Below are positions 17,809-27,184 of a stretch of 49,520 nt of DNA, in pieces. This DNA is from JBBQFC01 sp038321615. Its GTDB lineage: Bacteria > Bacteroidota > Bacteroidia > Flavobacteriales_D > Cryomorphaceae. The notes beneath the pieces are model-generated. The model was not told where the DNA came from and searched no databases. It saw only the letters and a program-made list of their open reading frames with translations. The position numbers and the translations under genes were made by a program. The DNA is taken from positions 1 to 49,520 of the forward strand of contig JBBQFC010000020.1 in NCBI GenBank assembly GCA_038321615.1, in the 5' to 3' direction. Positions within the stretch are counted from its first letter, which is position 1; each line of letters opens with the position of its first letter.

Positions 17809-17932
17809 TTTGAAATGCTGCGGTCATCGTCAAACTTCCTGACGGTCGTTGCTGCCCCCAGCTTTTTTTATTTGAAATGCTGCGGTCATCGTCAAACTTC
17901 CTGACGGTCGTTGCTGCCCCCAGCTTTTTTTA
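17809..17932. repeat. Perfect tandem duplication, 2 x 62 bp, with hairpins
   Basis: 17809-17870 and 17871-17932 are identical over 62 bases, from TTTGAAATGCTGCGG to CAGCTTTTTTTA. Each unit contains the inverted repeat CGTCA-AACTTCC-TGACG and, at its end, GCTG-CCCC-CAGC followed by seven T, a short terminator-like hairpin on the plus strand. Complete identity implies a recent duplication or gene conversion. The array lies between a relic and the true copy of the barrel gene's 3' end. Confidence 0.95.
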
Positions 17933-17974
17933 AAAGTCTTCCTGATTAGCTGATTCGGGAATATCGGTAAAAGC

Positions 17975-20900
17975 CTAAAAGAAAGCCCTTACCTGAGCCG
18001 TGCCGGTATGCACGGACTTAGCTTCTTCCGATTTTCGGCCGTTGTAGCTTAGGCTTAATTGTAAGTTTTTACCCAGTGTGCGTTCCACGCCCGCAGCCCA
18101 GGTAAAGTTTCGGCCATTTTGAAGCCCATCGAGCATCTCATAGGTCAGGCTGCTATTCGGAGCTCCGTTGTAAGAAATTCCTATGTAATTGAATTTACCG
18201 AAAAGGGTTCCGCTTTCAGCCTTACTGAGTCGGGCTTCTGCTCCAAAATCGAGCAATTCAGCAGTTTCGCCGCCAAACTCCGGTAGATTTTCCTTCCGGG
18301 TATAATCACCATTGAAGGTAATTCGAAACTCGGTGCCTGGCTGGTAGGTGTAGCTTTGATTGAGGCTGAAGTAATCGATAGTAAAGTTTCGCCCGTTGAG
18401 CACATCGCTATTGCTTTTGCGTGCGCCCACTTCCTGCTCAAGCACCGCCGCATGCTTTGAATTAAAATTATAGCGGGTGCGCAGGGTATGTGCTAAGCTC
18501 GAGCGCTCTTCGAAGCCGGAGGTAAAGGGTGTTTTTCCAAATTGATTATTGTAGGTGTAGTCCACTCCAAATTTGCTGCTGCTGCGATTGAAGAAAAAGG
18601 TGTTTCGAAAACTCGATGACTGTGAAATTAATACCGTGTCGCCCAGCTCAACTAAGAAGGGATTAAATCGCCCGGCTCCTTCTTCCTGACGGGTTTTGCG
18701 CTGTAAACGGAAGGCGCTCTGATTGCTGAAATAGGAAATAAATTTTTTAAAACCCGTAGAAGTGACCCACACATTTGCAGGGTTCAGCGAAAGCGATTGG
18801 GAAAATTGGTTGCTGAAAGCGCGCTCGTAATTATCGGTTGGTGTAAAAAACCGCAGGTACCGATCGCCATCTTCGGGACGAGCCAGCTCAAATTCGTTGA
18901 GTTCCTTGATGTCATTGTCGTTGTAATCTATCCAGGTGTAAGGGCCTTGGCCGGTGGGGTCCAGGATGTAGATAAACTCCTGACGCCGCTCCAGCCCGGA
19001 ACCTATCTCGTAATAAATATTGGAAACAATGGCGCTTTTTGCCAGACGCAGATTGTCTTCGATCCGGCCCAATATGGTGCTTTCGGGTGGTTGATCGGTT
19101 AACTCGGCATTTAGAATGCGCAGCTCCCTATTGGAAATGGTGGCCTTAAATTGGTGTTTCGCATTTTGAATCAAAGCCAAATCGCCTCCATAATGCTTCG
19201 CCAGTGTAGAAGAGCGCAGCAGATTTGTATCGCTGGCAAAGTCCATTCGCTCGCGGTAGAAGACCTTGTAGCCCACTTTGCTTGAGTCGAGGTTGGTGAG
19301 GTAAAACTGCCAATCGTAGAATTTATAGGCCGTATTGATGAGCGTATCCGTTCCAGGCCGAAATTGACGGTTGTCTTCGCGCTCATCGGTAAATCCGATT
19401 TTTGTAACCCATGCTTTTCGCTCTATTTGAGACATATGTCGGGTAAACCGCGATTCCTGAATTCCTTCTGTTCGCAGGTTGCTTCCCCGAAACCAACCTT
19501 CGAACCCAGCTGTGTTGATCGTTCCCTTCAGGTTGTTCTTCGTTCCTTCGTAAATGTCGCCACCGGCAAATCGTTCGAGCGCGTAGGCCAGGCTGTAGCG
19601 CTTATCGCCATTGAGTGCTACACCACCAGTGAGAATTTCTTGGTTTTCGAGTAGAATCAGCGAATTCAAATTCCAATTGCGATTGAATTCGACCGATCGG
19701 TAAGGTTCTATGGGTTGAAAATTATTGCCGATGGATTCGAAACCGAGCGTTGCTTCCACCTTAGGAGTGGTTTCTTTATTGCTGAGGTCGAAGGTGTGGC
19801 GGGCTTCTGCGAACAAGCCATGGCTGTAATTATTGTTGTTGCCTTTTCCCGAAAAGGTGTTCAAATCGGTATTGCTAAATCCAGTGTCAATTCGGAGTAT
19901 TGTTTTCTCCGAAGGGCGGTATTCGGTGCCAGCCATTAAAATCTGATTTCTTTTCGGGCTTACAAGCAAGCGAATAGGCGCAAAAGAGCCTCGACGCGTA
20001 ATCTGCCCATTTACCGTGTCGGGCGCCACCCATTCGAAAATACGGCCTGTGGCATCAAAACCGGTTTGGTCATAGTCGCCCAATCCGGTGCCCACTTCGC
20101 TAAAGGCGACGCGGTACATAGGCGTGGTGGCTGCAGTGATACGCACAAAGACGGAGTCGTAGCCCAAACTATCGCGGATGGTGTAAAGCACTTGGTCGTT
20201 GGTGTATTCTGTTACTTCCTGAAAGCTTGGAGCCACCGCATCAAAAAGGTTGTCGCCGGCATTGCCCAGTATTACGCGATCATTTTCGTCGAGATCCTGT
20301 TGAAGCGGTTGGTTCTTAGCGTCTTGCTCGGAAAAAAAATTGAAGAAAGCTGTGAATTTTTCATTTTTTACCCCTGTCGAAGTTTGGACCATCGACCGCA
20401 CGTAGTTGGCATCGGTGTATTGAAAATCGATGGCTATCCGCTTGTCTTTGTTAATAAGTTGCCGCGCAGTGAAGGTGATTTCGGCGGTGTTGTAGTCAAT
20501 CACATAATCGTTTTCCTGCCCGCGCTTTAATTCTCGGCCGTCAATAAAAATCCGCTCTGTACCGGCCAAGACCACTATAAATTGTTCCCCTTCATTTCCG
20601 CGCAGGCGATAGGGCCCTTGATTGCCTTCTTGCCCCTGGAGAATATTTCGAGCGAATTTACCGCGTGAAATCGCTGCGCTGGTCTCGGTGAAAAAATCGA
20701 GTGGTTTGGTAGAATTCAAAGGCTGCAAGGTCGTGAAGCTCGCTCCTTGACCGCGTTTGAAGTATCGGGTGAAATAACCGACCGGCGATTGTATAAAAAA
20801 GTCGCCCGCAGTAAGCTTTGATTTTTCGTCGTAAAGCTGAATAAATACCTGGTCGAATTCCTGAATTTGAGCCGTGTTTCCGTCGGGTTGAATGGGAATA

Positions 20901-21508
20901 TTATCGTCTGTGACGGATGCTAACACCGATATTTTGTCGGTGAGCTTTCCGCTGAGCTGAAGGCTAAGCGTGCTGTTTACCGTGAGGTCTTGATTATTTC
21001 CAAAACCTATACCCCGCGATATACTTCCTGTTTTGTTGAGTTGAGTTGAGCTCAGGCGGTTATCCACTGCATCTTGTGAGCGAAAGGTGTAGGGAGTTAT
21101 GGCATACTGATCTTCGGGCTGGATAAGCAGGATGCTTTTGTTGCGGTACACGGCATCGAGCGCCAAAGGAAACACGCGGTAATGGGCAGTTACTGCTCCG
21201 GCGGGACAGGTGCCCGTCCAAATGATTTTACCCGAACCCATTATAAGGCGGTAGCTTTCGGTGGGCACAGTGTCGGATGCGGCCGTAAGGCAAACCAAGC
21301 TGAGCGGCATAATGCTCAGGCTGTCAATGCTTATGGTATCGTTGGTGCAGTCGAAAATCTTGCTGCGCTCATTAGTCCAGTCCTGGCCGTGGACCCGCGA
21401 TGCAATAAGAAACACCATAACACATAGCAAGACGCCCAGAAACCTTGTTGTTGGGAACGTATTCGCTATGGAGCGTAGGTATAAACTATTACTTTTGAAA
21501 CCGCACAA
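17975..21508 (-). CDS. Very large outer membrane beta-barrel protein, Bacteroidota-specific
   Basis: 1177 residues. The N-terminus has a long n-region, then FLGVLLCVMVFLIASRVHGQ, a signal peptide. Residues about 160-330 carry a conserved block (SRGIGFGNNQDLTVN, DDNIPIQPDGNTAQIQEFDQ) and then IFIDGRELKRGQENDYVIDY, which recalls SprA-like secretion-associated barrels. The rest alternates short strands with N/Y/F-rich turns to a terminal strand ending VRAFF, as expected for a barrel of many strands. Location: outer membrane; substrate unknown. The first usable start is TTG 21508; a minimal reading MS-stop lies just upstream (ATG 21520). Its 3' end is duplicated downstream at 17757-17806. Confidence 0.75.
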   Translation of the reverse strand: MCGFKSNSLYLRSIANTFPTTRFLGVLLCVMVFLIASRVHGQDWTNERSKIFDCTNDTISIDSLSIMPLSLVCLTAASDTVPTESYRLIMGSGKIIWTGTCPAGAVTAHYRVFPLALDAVYRNKSILLIQPEDQYAITPYTFRSQDAVDNRLSSTQLNKTGSISRGIGFGNNQDLTVNSTLSLQLSGKLTDKISVLASVTDDNIPIQPDGNTAQIQEFDQVFIQLYDEKSKLTAGDFFIQSPVGYFTRYFKRGQGASFTTLQPLNSTKPLDFFTETSAAISRGKFARNILQGQEGNQGPYRLRGNEGEQFIVVLAGTERIFIDGRELKRGQENDYVIDYNTAEITFTARQLINKDKRIAIDFQYTDANYVRSMVQTSTGVKNEKFTAFFNFFSEQDAKNQPLQQDLDENDRVILGNAGDNLFDAVAPSFQEVTEYTNDQVLYTIRDSLGYDSVFVRITAATTPMYRVAFSEVGTGLGDYDQTGFDATGRIFEWVAPDTVNGQITRRGSFAPIRLLVSPKRNQILMAGTEYRPSEKTILRIDTGFSNTDLNTFSGKGNNNNYSHGLFAEARHTFDLSNKETTPKVEATLGFESIGNNFQPIEPYRSVEFNRNWNLNSLILLENQEILTGGVALNGDKRYSLAYALERFAGGDIYEGTKNNLKGTINTAGFEGWFRGSNLRTEGIQESRFTRHMSQIERKAWVTKIGFTDEREDNRQFRPGTDTLINTAYKFYDWQFYLTNLDSSKVGYKVFYRERMDFASDTNLLRSSTLAKHYGGDLALIQNAKHQFKATISNRELRILNAELTDQPPESTILGRIEDNLRLAKSAIVSNIYYEIGSGLERRQEFIYILDPTGQGPYTWIDYNDNDIKELNEFELARPEDGDRYLRFFTPTDNYERAFSNQFSQSLSLNPANVWVTSTGFKKFISYFSNQSAFRLQRKTRQEEGAGRFNPFLVELGDTVLISQSSSFRNTFFFNRSSSKFGVDYTYNNQFGKTPFTSGFEERSSLAHTLRTRYNFNSKHAAVLEQEVGARKSNSDVLNGRNFTIDYFSLNQSYTYQPGTEFRITFNGDYTRKENLPEFGGETAELLDFGAEARLSKAESGTLFGKFNYIGISYNGAPNSSLTYEMLDGLQNGRNFTWAAGVERTLGKNLQLSLSYNGRKSEEAKSVHTGTAQVRAFF
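21490..21497 (+). promoter_or_regulatory. Candidate -7 box for the exonuclease III / substrate-binding protein unit
   Basis: TACTTTTG matches TAnnTTTG exactly, 54 bases before the TTG start at 21551. It lies within the first codons of the divergent barrel gene. No TTG occurs at the expected -33 spacing. Confidence 0.4.
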
Positions 21509-21550
21509 AGATCAACTCATTTAAGGGAAAGCCGCTACACAATACGCAAA

Positions 21551-22333
21551 TTGACGCTAAAAATTATTTCCTACAACCTCAATGGCATTCGGAGCGCGAT
21601 AAGCAAAGGGCTTTTAGATTGGCTGGCCAGCGAGCTGCCCGACATTCTTTTAATACAAGAAACCAAGGCTCGCCCCGACAAAATCGATGTCGATGCCTTC
21701 AAAGCGCTCGGTTACGAAGCGTTTATACACAGCGCAGAAAAAGCGGGTTATTCGGGCGTAGCTATTTTCACGCGAATTACTCCAGACAGGGTGGTGGTAG
21801 GCTGCGGTATTGAGAAATACGATCGGGAAGGACGGATACTCAGAGCAGACTTTGGCAACCTGAGCGTGCTGACCACTTATTTTCCTTCCGGCAGCAGTGG
21901 CGAAGATCGGCAGGCGTTTAAGATGGAGTTCCTGTCCGATTTTGAGCAGTACGTTGCTGATTTAAAGCAGGAACGCCCCCATTTGCTCATTGCCGGCGAT
22001 TACAATATTTGCCATCAGGCTATTGATATCCACAATCCGGTATCGAATAAAAACTCCAGCGGCTTCCTTCCCGAAGAGCGAAAATGGGTTTCTTCGTTTT
22101 TGGAAATGGGTTTTGTAGATACCTTTAGATTGAAAAACCAGGAAGGCGGGAGATATAGCTGGTGGTCATTTCGTTTTCAGGCGCGAAGTAAGAATTTAGG
22201 TTGGCGTATCGATTACCACATGGTATCGGAGTCGTTGAAGCCTTATGTGGTCAACGCCGATATTTTTGAACATGTCGTACACAGCGATCATTGCCCCATT
22301 TTAATCGAACTCGATACAAAAAATGAGCTTTAA
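21551..22333 (+). CDS. xth: Exodeoxyribonuclease III (AP endonuclease)
   Basis: 260 residues of the exonuclease-endonuclease-phosphatase fold, in base-excision repair. Family motifs in order: ISYNLNGIRSAISKG (6-20), LLIQETKA with the metal-binding glutamate E37, SGVAIFTR, LIAGDYNICHQ with the catalytic Asp/Asn pair, GWRIDYHMVS, and the terminal VVHSDHCPILIEL with the Asp-His pair. It cleaves 5' to abasic sites and degrades the 3' strand. The start is TTG 21551; no ATG precedes the conserved LKIISYNLNG. Its last 11 bases overlap the start of the next gene, so the two are co-transcribed. Confidence 0.95.
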   Translation: MTLKIISYNLNGIRSAISKGLLDWLASELPDILLIQETKARPDKIDVDAFKALGYEAFIHSAEKAGYSGVAIFTRITPDRVVVGCGIEKYDREGRILRADFGNLSVLTTYFPSGSSGEDRQAFKMEFLSDFEQYVADLKQERPHLLIAGDYNICHQAIDIHNPVSNKNSSGFLPEERKWVSSFLEMGFVDTFRLKNQEGGRYSWWSFRFQARSKNLGWRIDYHMVSESLKPYVVNADIFEHVVHSDHCPILIELDTKNEL

Positions 22334-24044
22334 ATCTTTTTGCCAGAATTCATATTTATTGGGGCTTTTCGCCAGCATCATTTTTCTGGTGGGCTGCGGA
22401 AATAATGAATCCACTTTGAAACCGCCCAGAAGGGCCGCCAACGGCGACATAGTTTACGGCGGCTTGTTTCGGATGAATCTTTCGGAAGAAATTCGCAGCA
22501 TCTTCCCCCACAATATGGTCGATGCATCGGCACTCGGCTTAATGAATCAAGTGTATGAAGGTTTAATGCGAACCAACCCCGTTTCCGGCGAGCTCGAACG
22601 TCAATTGGCCGAGACTTACACCGTAAGCCCCGATGGCCTCAAATACACCTTCCGACTTCGAAAAGGTGTTTTATTTCACGACGACAAGATTTTTGAAGAC
22701 GGCAAAGGGCGTGAACTTACGGCTCAAGATGTGGCCTTTTGCATCGTACAGCTTTGTACCCCTTCCGACCGAAACCAGCAGTACGCTTTTATGATCGACG
22801 CGCTCAAAGGCGGTAGAACATTTTATGAATCGGGGGGAAAAAATCCAGAGTCACTTGGCATTTCAGTCATCGATGATTATACCTTGGAGCTGGAATTGGC
22901 GAAACCATTGCCCATATTTTTAACCATCTTGAGCCACCCATCTTGCTGGATCTTTCCAAGAGAATTGATGCTTTATGAAGCTGATGTAGATCGCTGGTGC
23001 ATCGGCACCGGGCCATTTAAAGCCAATACTATTAAGGTAAACGAAGTCATCATTTTTGAGCGGCATAAGCAATATTGGGCAGTAGATTCTTTAGGCAATT
23101 CCCTGCCGTATATCGATGCGGTGCGGTGCAATTTTGTGCTCGATCAAGAGGAGCAAGTCGATTTGTTTTTAGAAGGAAAGCTCGATTTTATCCGTAATAT
23201 CCCTTATACCCGCTTGGCATCGCTTCCTGAAACGAGCGACAAGGAATACGATATTTTTAATGTGCCTGGCCTCAAAGTGGAATATTATGGTTTTCAGCAC
23301 AAGCGAGCTTTGTTCAGTGATTTTCGCCTGCGGAAAGCTATTAATTTGGCTGTGAACCGTCGGTTTCTTGTGGACTCCATACTGATGGGCTACGGATCTC
23401 CAGCTATCTACGGCTTTGTACCGCCAGCAATGGCCACCTACCCGGCCGATAGCATAGTCGGTTTAACGTTTAATCCAGTCGAAGCACAAGCACTTATGGC
23501 CGAAGCGGGCTATGCAAATGGCGAAGGCTTCCCGGTACTTCAGTTGCAGCTTAACGATGGAAATAGCACGGTGCTCAACGTCGCAGAAGCCGTGCAGGAA
23601 ATGCTTATGGCCAATCTCGGGATAACCGTGGAACTTTCGGTGCTTCCGCGAAATAAACACTACGAGCAAGTTGAAAATGGGGAAGTTGATTTTTGGCGCG
23701 ATGGCTGGATCGCCGATTATTCAGAACCTGAGAATTTTCTTAAACTCTTCTATGGAAAGCTCCTTTCGGACGATCCAGAGCAATCATCCTATTTGAATAC
23801 GGTGCGCTTCAAGGATGCTAAATTCGACAGCTCCTTCGAGAAGGCTTTGATCGAAGGCGATACGCAAAAGCGAATGCTGCAGTATATGTATGCCGACAGA
23901 GAGTTAGTAGAACAAGCTGCAGTTATGCCGCTCTACTATGAGCAATGGGTTTGGCTGGTAAATAAGCGCGTGAAGAATTTGCGCGTCAGCAATCTGGGCA
24001 TACTTGACTTAAGCCAGGTATATTTTGAGTCTGAAGCTCCTTAA
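22323..24044 (+). CDS. ABC-type peptide/oligopeptide substrate-binding lipoprotein (SBP family 5)
   Basis: 573 residues. The N-terminus (SYLLGLFASIIFLVGCGNNE) is a lipoprotein signal peptide with LVGC lipobox. The rest has the family 5 solute-binding layout: QVYEGLMRTNPVSGELERQL, the YTFRLRKGVLFHDD motif, LTAQDVAFCI, the hinge GTGPFKANTI, and near the C-terminus a DGWIADYSEPENFL segment like DppA/OppA DxxDP sites. It would deliver peptides or related solutes to an inner-membrane permease, but no permease or ATPase gene is nearby, so its partner is elsewhere. It overlaps exonuclease III by 11 bases, and its stop overlaps the convergent next gene by 4. Confidence 0.9.
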   Translation: MSFKSFCQNSYLLGLFASIIFLVGCGNNESTLKPPRRAANGDIVYGGLFRMNLSEEIRSIFPHNMVDASALGLMNQVYEGLMRTNPVSGELERQLAETYTVSPDGLKYTFRLRKGVLFHDDKIFEDGKGRELTAQDVAFCIVQLCTPSDRNQQYAFMIDALKGGRTFYESGGKNPESLGISVIDDYTLELELAKPLPIFLTILSHPSCWIFPRELMLYEADVDRWCIGTGPFKANTIKVNEVIIFERHKQYWAVDSLGNSLPYIDAVRCNFVLDQEEQVDLFLEGKLDFIRNIPYTRLASLPETSDKEYDIFNVPGLKVEYYGFQHKRALFSDFRLRKAINLAVNRRFLVDSILMGYGSPAIYGFVPPAMATYPADSIVGLTFNPVEAQALMAEAGYANGEGFPVLQLQLNDGNSTVLNVAEAVQEMLMANLGITVELSVLPRNKHYEQVENGEVDFWRDGWIADYSEPENFLKLFYGKLLSDDPEQSSYLNTVRFKDAKFDSSFEKALIEGDTQKRMLQYMYADRELVEQAAVMPLYYEQWVWLVNKRVKNLRVSNLGILDLSQVYFESEAP

Positions 24045-24745
24045 GCTTGATTTAGCAAGCGGTTCTTGACCAAAGGCAACACGCACTCGAAGTGAGGTAG
24101 GTCTGTACTGGTTTCAACCAGAAAAGCATCGATGCCATGGAGCCACCGCTCATTGCGGTAATAATGCCATTTTAATTCGGAAAAGTCCGTGAAAGAAGAA
24201 GTCTTGGTTTGGTCCAGCAAGGTGGTTCGCATGTCGCGATAAGATTCGCTCGACGGAGCTCTTCGCACCGTACGCAATTCGAATTTATAGACACGGGTGA
24301 GCTCCAATCTGCGGATAAACAGTAATCCATCCTGCACGCGCTCACCGCGCAACCCTATTGGAATTATTTCGACCGATCCTTCTGCTTCTTGATACTGCGA
24401 AAGAGCGATTTCCAGACATCCGCGCAGTTTCATTTTCGCAAAGGCCAATACTTCCATCCAATCTTCTAAACCTTTGTCGATAGGTGGAGTATCGCCATAT
24501 TTCAGCTCGGCATTGCTCAAACTCACCCCAATTAAATTGGGTTTTAAGCTCGATTCTATCCGTTCGGAAGCAGCCAAATAATCGTGCAGCAGATCAATCT
24601 GTCGCTTTAAATGATCCAGGTACGGGTAAATCCGAAACGATCGAAAGTGGGCTGTACTTGCCTGTTCAAACCCCAAGATTTGATACTGCTTGAATTCCTT
24701 ATCGAAAATCGGCTCAAAAAGCCAGTTCTTACTCCAGTAACTCAT
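24041..24745 (-). CDS. Conserved hypothetical protein
   Basis: 234 residues with no signal peptide, membrane segment or catalytic motif recognised. The N-terminus is rich in aromatic residues (SYWSKNWLFEPIFDKEFKQY), followed by helical stretches (YLDHLKRQIDLLHDYLAASE) and a mixed alpha/beta C-terminal part with many charged residues. Likely a cytoplasmic protein. It overlaps the convergent lipoprotein gene by 4 bases and is divergent from the OmpA lipoprotein across 105 bases. The family appears to be found in Bacteroidota, but this is memory, not a search. Confidence 0.6.
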   Translation of the reverse strand: MSYWSKNWLFEPIFDKEFKQYQILGFEQASTAHFRSFRIYPYLDHLKRQIDLLHDYLAASERIESSLKPNLIGVSLSNAELKYGDTPPIDKGLEDWMEVLAFAKMKLRGCLEIALSQYQEAEGSVEIIPIGLRGERVQDGLLFIRRLELTRVYKFELRTVRRAPSSESYRDMRTTLLDQTKTSSFTDFSELKWHYYRNERWLHGIDAFLVETSTDLPHFECVLPLVKNRLLNQA

Positions 24746-24850
24746 ACCTTATTATACCACCTTTGTGAAAAAATTGTTCTTATCCTTGCCGGATGCCCGA
24801 ATATAAGGTATCACTTTTGCTAATTCAACGCTTATAAAGAAAATTTCATC

Positions 24851-25834
24851 ATGAAATCCTTGTTAAAAAAACTTACGCCCGCCCTTTTAGTAATCGTTAT
24901 GGCGAGCTGTGTGCCACACCGTCAATACACGGACGTATTGCAGAAACAAGAAACCTGCGAGGCGGAGAATGTTCGAATGAAGTCGCAGTTAGAATCGCTG
25001 CAAACGGACGTCAACGAGTTTAATTCCAAGTACGATTTGGCCACTAGAAAATTAGACGCATTGCGGAGCGATACCGCAGTTATGGGGTCTTCTCTCCGCA
25101 TATTGCGCAACCAGTACGACAAGATCAATGCCCTGAATAATGAACTGCTGAGTAAAACGAACGCCCTGAAATCAGGAAGCGAGCAGGAAAATGCCGTCTT
25201 GATGGGTGAGCTTAACCAGGCTCGTATAGAACTCCAAGCAAAGGAAGATGCGCTCAATGCGCTCGATGCAGCCCTCAAAACCCGCGAAGTGGAACTAAAA
25301 GATCGGGAGGAGACACTCGCAGAGCTGCGTACTTTGCTTTCGCGAAAAGACTCCAGCATGAACGCCTTACGCCAAAAGGTATCGAATGCCTTAGTCGGAT
25401 TTGAAGGTAAGGGGCTCACAGTAGAAAAGCGCAATGGCCGGGTTTATGTGAGTATGGAAGCCAAATTGCTCTTTGCCACCGGAAGCACCGAAGTAGATAA
25501 AGAAGGTAAGAAGGCCATTATCGATTTGGCCCGGGCCATCCAGAGCAACGACGATTTGAACATTATGGTCGAAGGTCACACCGATACCGATGCTTTTAGC
25601 AAGAGCGATTACCCACGAAATAATTGGGACTTGAGTGTATTACGAGCGACGTCGGTGATAAAAATTATGCTCGATAATAGTGAAGTCGATCCAAGAATTC
25701 TGACCGCTGCAGGCCGCAGCGAGTTTCAGCCGGTCGATCCAGCAAACAAAGCCCGAAATAGGCGGATCGAAGTAATTCTATCGCCTAAATTGGATGAGTT
25801 AATGGAAATTATCAATACGGAAAACCAGGAGTAG
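24851..25834 (+). CDS. OmpA/MotB-domain lipoprotein with coiled-coil stalk
   Basis: 327 residues. The signal peptide ends in the lipobox VMASC (cysteine at residue 20). Residues about 30-180 are a long coiled coil of repeated K/E/L heptads. Residues about 205-320 form the OmpA-like peptidoglycan-binding domain, with LLFATGSTEVDKEG, the NIMVEGHTDTDA signature, WDLSVLRATSVI and the conserved NRRIEVIL near the end. It probably bridges a membrane and the cell wall. A near-match -7 box CACTTTTG lies at 24812-24819, but its -33 spacing is poor. Convergent with radA, with no gap between stops. Confidence 0.9.
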   Translation: MKSLLKKLTPALLVIVMASCVPHRQYTDVLQKQETCEAENVRMKSQLESLQTDVNEFNSKYDLATRKLDALRSDTAVMGSSLRILRNQYDKINALNNELLSKTNALKSGSEQENAVLMGELNQARIELQAKEDALNALDAALKTREVELKDREETLAELRTLLSRKDSSMNALRQKVSNALVGFEGKGLTVEKRNGRVYVSMEAKLLFATGSTEVDKEGKKAIIDLARAIQSNDDLNIMVEGHTDTDAFSKSDYPRNNWDLSVLRATSVIKIMLDNSEVDPRILTAAGRSEFQPVDPANKARNRRIEVILSPKLDELMEIINTENQE

Positions 25835-27184
25835 TTATCCGAATACTTTTGGTAGGGCGTCCTGCACACGTTGCAGAGCCACTATCTCGATGCCCGATTT
25901 CGGTTTTGATTTCACGGCCGATTGTGCTACAAAAATCCGCTTGAAACCCAGCTTTTGAGCTTCGGCAATGCGCTGCTCCAGGCGGCTCACGGCTCTCAGT
26001 TCACCCGAAAGCCCTATTTCGGCGGCAAAAGTACAATCTGCAGGGAGGCTAATATCTTCGCTCGATGACAAGATCGCCATGGCCACGGCTAAATCTACGG
26101 CAGGGTCTTGCACTTTCAATCCACCGGCCATATTGAGAAAGACATCTTTAGCTCCGAGTTTAAATCCGCAACGCTTTTCGAGCACTGCCAAAAGCATGTG
26201 CAGACGTCGCACGTCGAAACCGGTAGCCGATCGCTGTGGCGTTCCGTATACCGCTGAACTAGCCAATGCCTGAACTTCAATAATCAATGGGCGGAGTCCA
26301 TCGACTATGGCCGCTATGGCAGAGCCGCTCATGTCTGCACCACGCTGCTGTATAAGGAGCTCCGACGGATTGTCGACTCCTTTTAGCCCTTCGCTCTCCA
26401 TAAGGTAAATGCCCATATCTTGAGTCGAACCAAACCGGTTTTTCGTGCACCGCAGAATCCGAAATATATGCTGCTGATCGCCTTCGAATACCAGAACAGT
26501 GTCAACCATGTGCTCCAATACCTTCGGGCCGGCAATGCTTCCTTCCTTGGTAATATGCCCAATGAGCAATATCGGGCAGCCCGATTCTTTCGCATAGCGA
26601 ATGAGTCTTGCCGTCGATTCTTTAATTTGGCTCAGCGAGCCAGGTGTGGCGTCGAGCCACGAAGCTTGAAGGGTTTGTATGGAATCGATGATTACGAGGT
26701 CAGCTTGGAGTTGCCCAGCCGATTCTATTACCAAATCGGGGTCGGCATTGGTCATAATATAGCACCGCTCGTTGAGCTTGCCCAATCTTTTTGCGCGTTG
26801 CGTAATCTGCTCGGCGCTTTCCTCGCCGCTTACATAAAGCACCTTTCCTCGTTCGAAGCGCATAGCCAATTGGAGTAGCAAGGTAGATTTCCCAATGCCA
26901 GGCTCGCCCGCAATGAGGCTTACAGAGCCAGCTACGAGTCCACCACCAAGTACCCGCTGTAATTCCTGGTCGGGAAGTGATATGCGCATTTCAGCAGTAT
27001 CGGGCACCTCGGTGATAAGCTGCGGTGGCTTTGCCTCACTCCACCTGCTCTTCGCATCTTGTTTAGGTGCAGAGGGAGCTTCCGAAAAAGTGTTCCATTC
27101 GCGGCAAGAAGGGCATTGCCCTTGCCATTTCGGCGACTCGTACCCGCAACTCGTGCAAAAAAAAACCGATCGAGTTTTAGCCAT
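25835..27184 (-). CDS. radA: DNA repair protein RadA (Sms)
   Basis: 449 residues, normal length. Order: the N-terminal zinc finger C10-x2-C13-x10-C24-x2-C27; a RecA-like ATPase with Walker A GEPGIGKSTLL and Walker B-type DLVIIDSIQT; the RadA-specific KNRFGST motif; and a C-terminal Lon-protease-like domain (about 280-449) lacking proteolytic residues. RadA is a hexameric helicase that extends D-loops in recombination and helps process branched intermediates. Its start overlaps the end of rfaE2 by 8 bases, placing it last in the transcript of the flippase-like gene, rfaE2 and radA. Confidence 0.97.
   Translation of the reverse strand: MAKTRSVFFCTSCGYESPKWQGQCPSCREWNTFSEAPSAPKQDAKSRWSEAKPPQLITEVPDTAEMRISLPDQELQRVLGGGLVAGSVSLIAGEPGIGKSTLLLQLAMRFERGKVLYVSGEESAEQITQRAKRLGKLNERCYIMTNADPDLVIESAGQLQADLVIIDSIQTLQASWLDATPGSLSQIKESTARLIRYAKESGCPILLIGHITKEGSIAGPKVLEHMVDTVLVFEGDQQHIFRILRCTKNRFGSTQDMGIYLMESEGLKGVDNPSELLIQQRGADMSGSAIAAIVDGLRPLIIEVQALASSAVYGTPQRSATGFDVRRLHMLLAVLEKRCGFKLGAKDVFLNMAGGLKVQDPAVDLAVAMAILSSSEDISLPADCTFAAEIGLSGELRAVSRLEQRIAEAQKLGFKRIFVAQSAVKSKPKSGIEIVALQRVQDALPKVFG

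Noticed and set aside
17809..17932. Integron attC-like sites
   Set aside because: The hairpin units lack the conserved RYYYAAC/GTTRRRY ends and no integrase or cassette genes are nearby.
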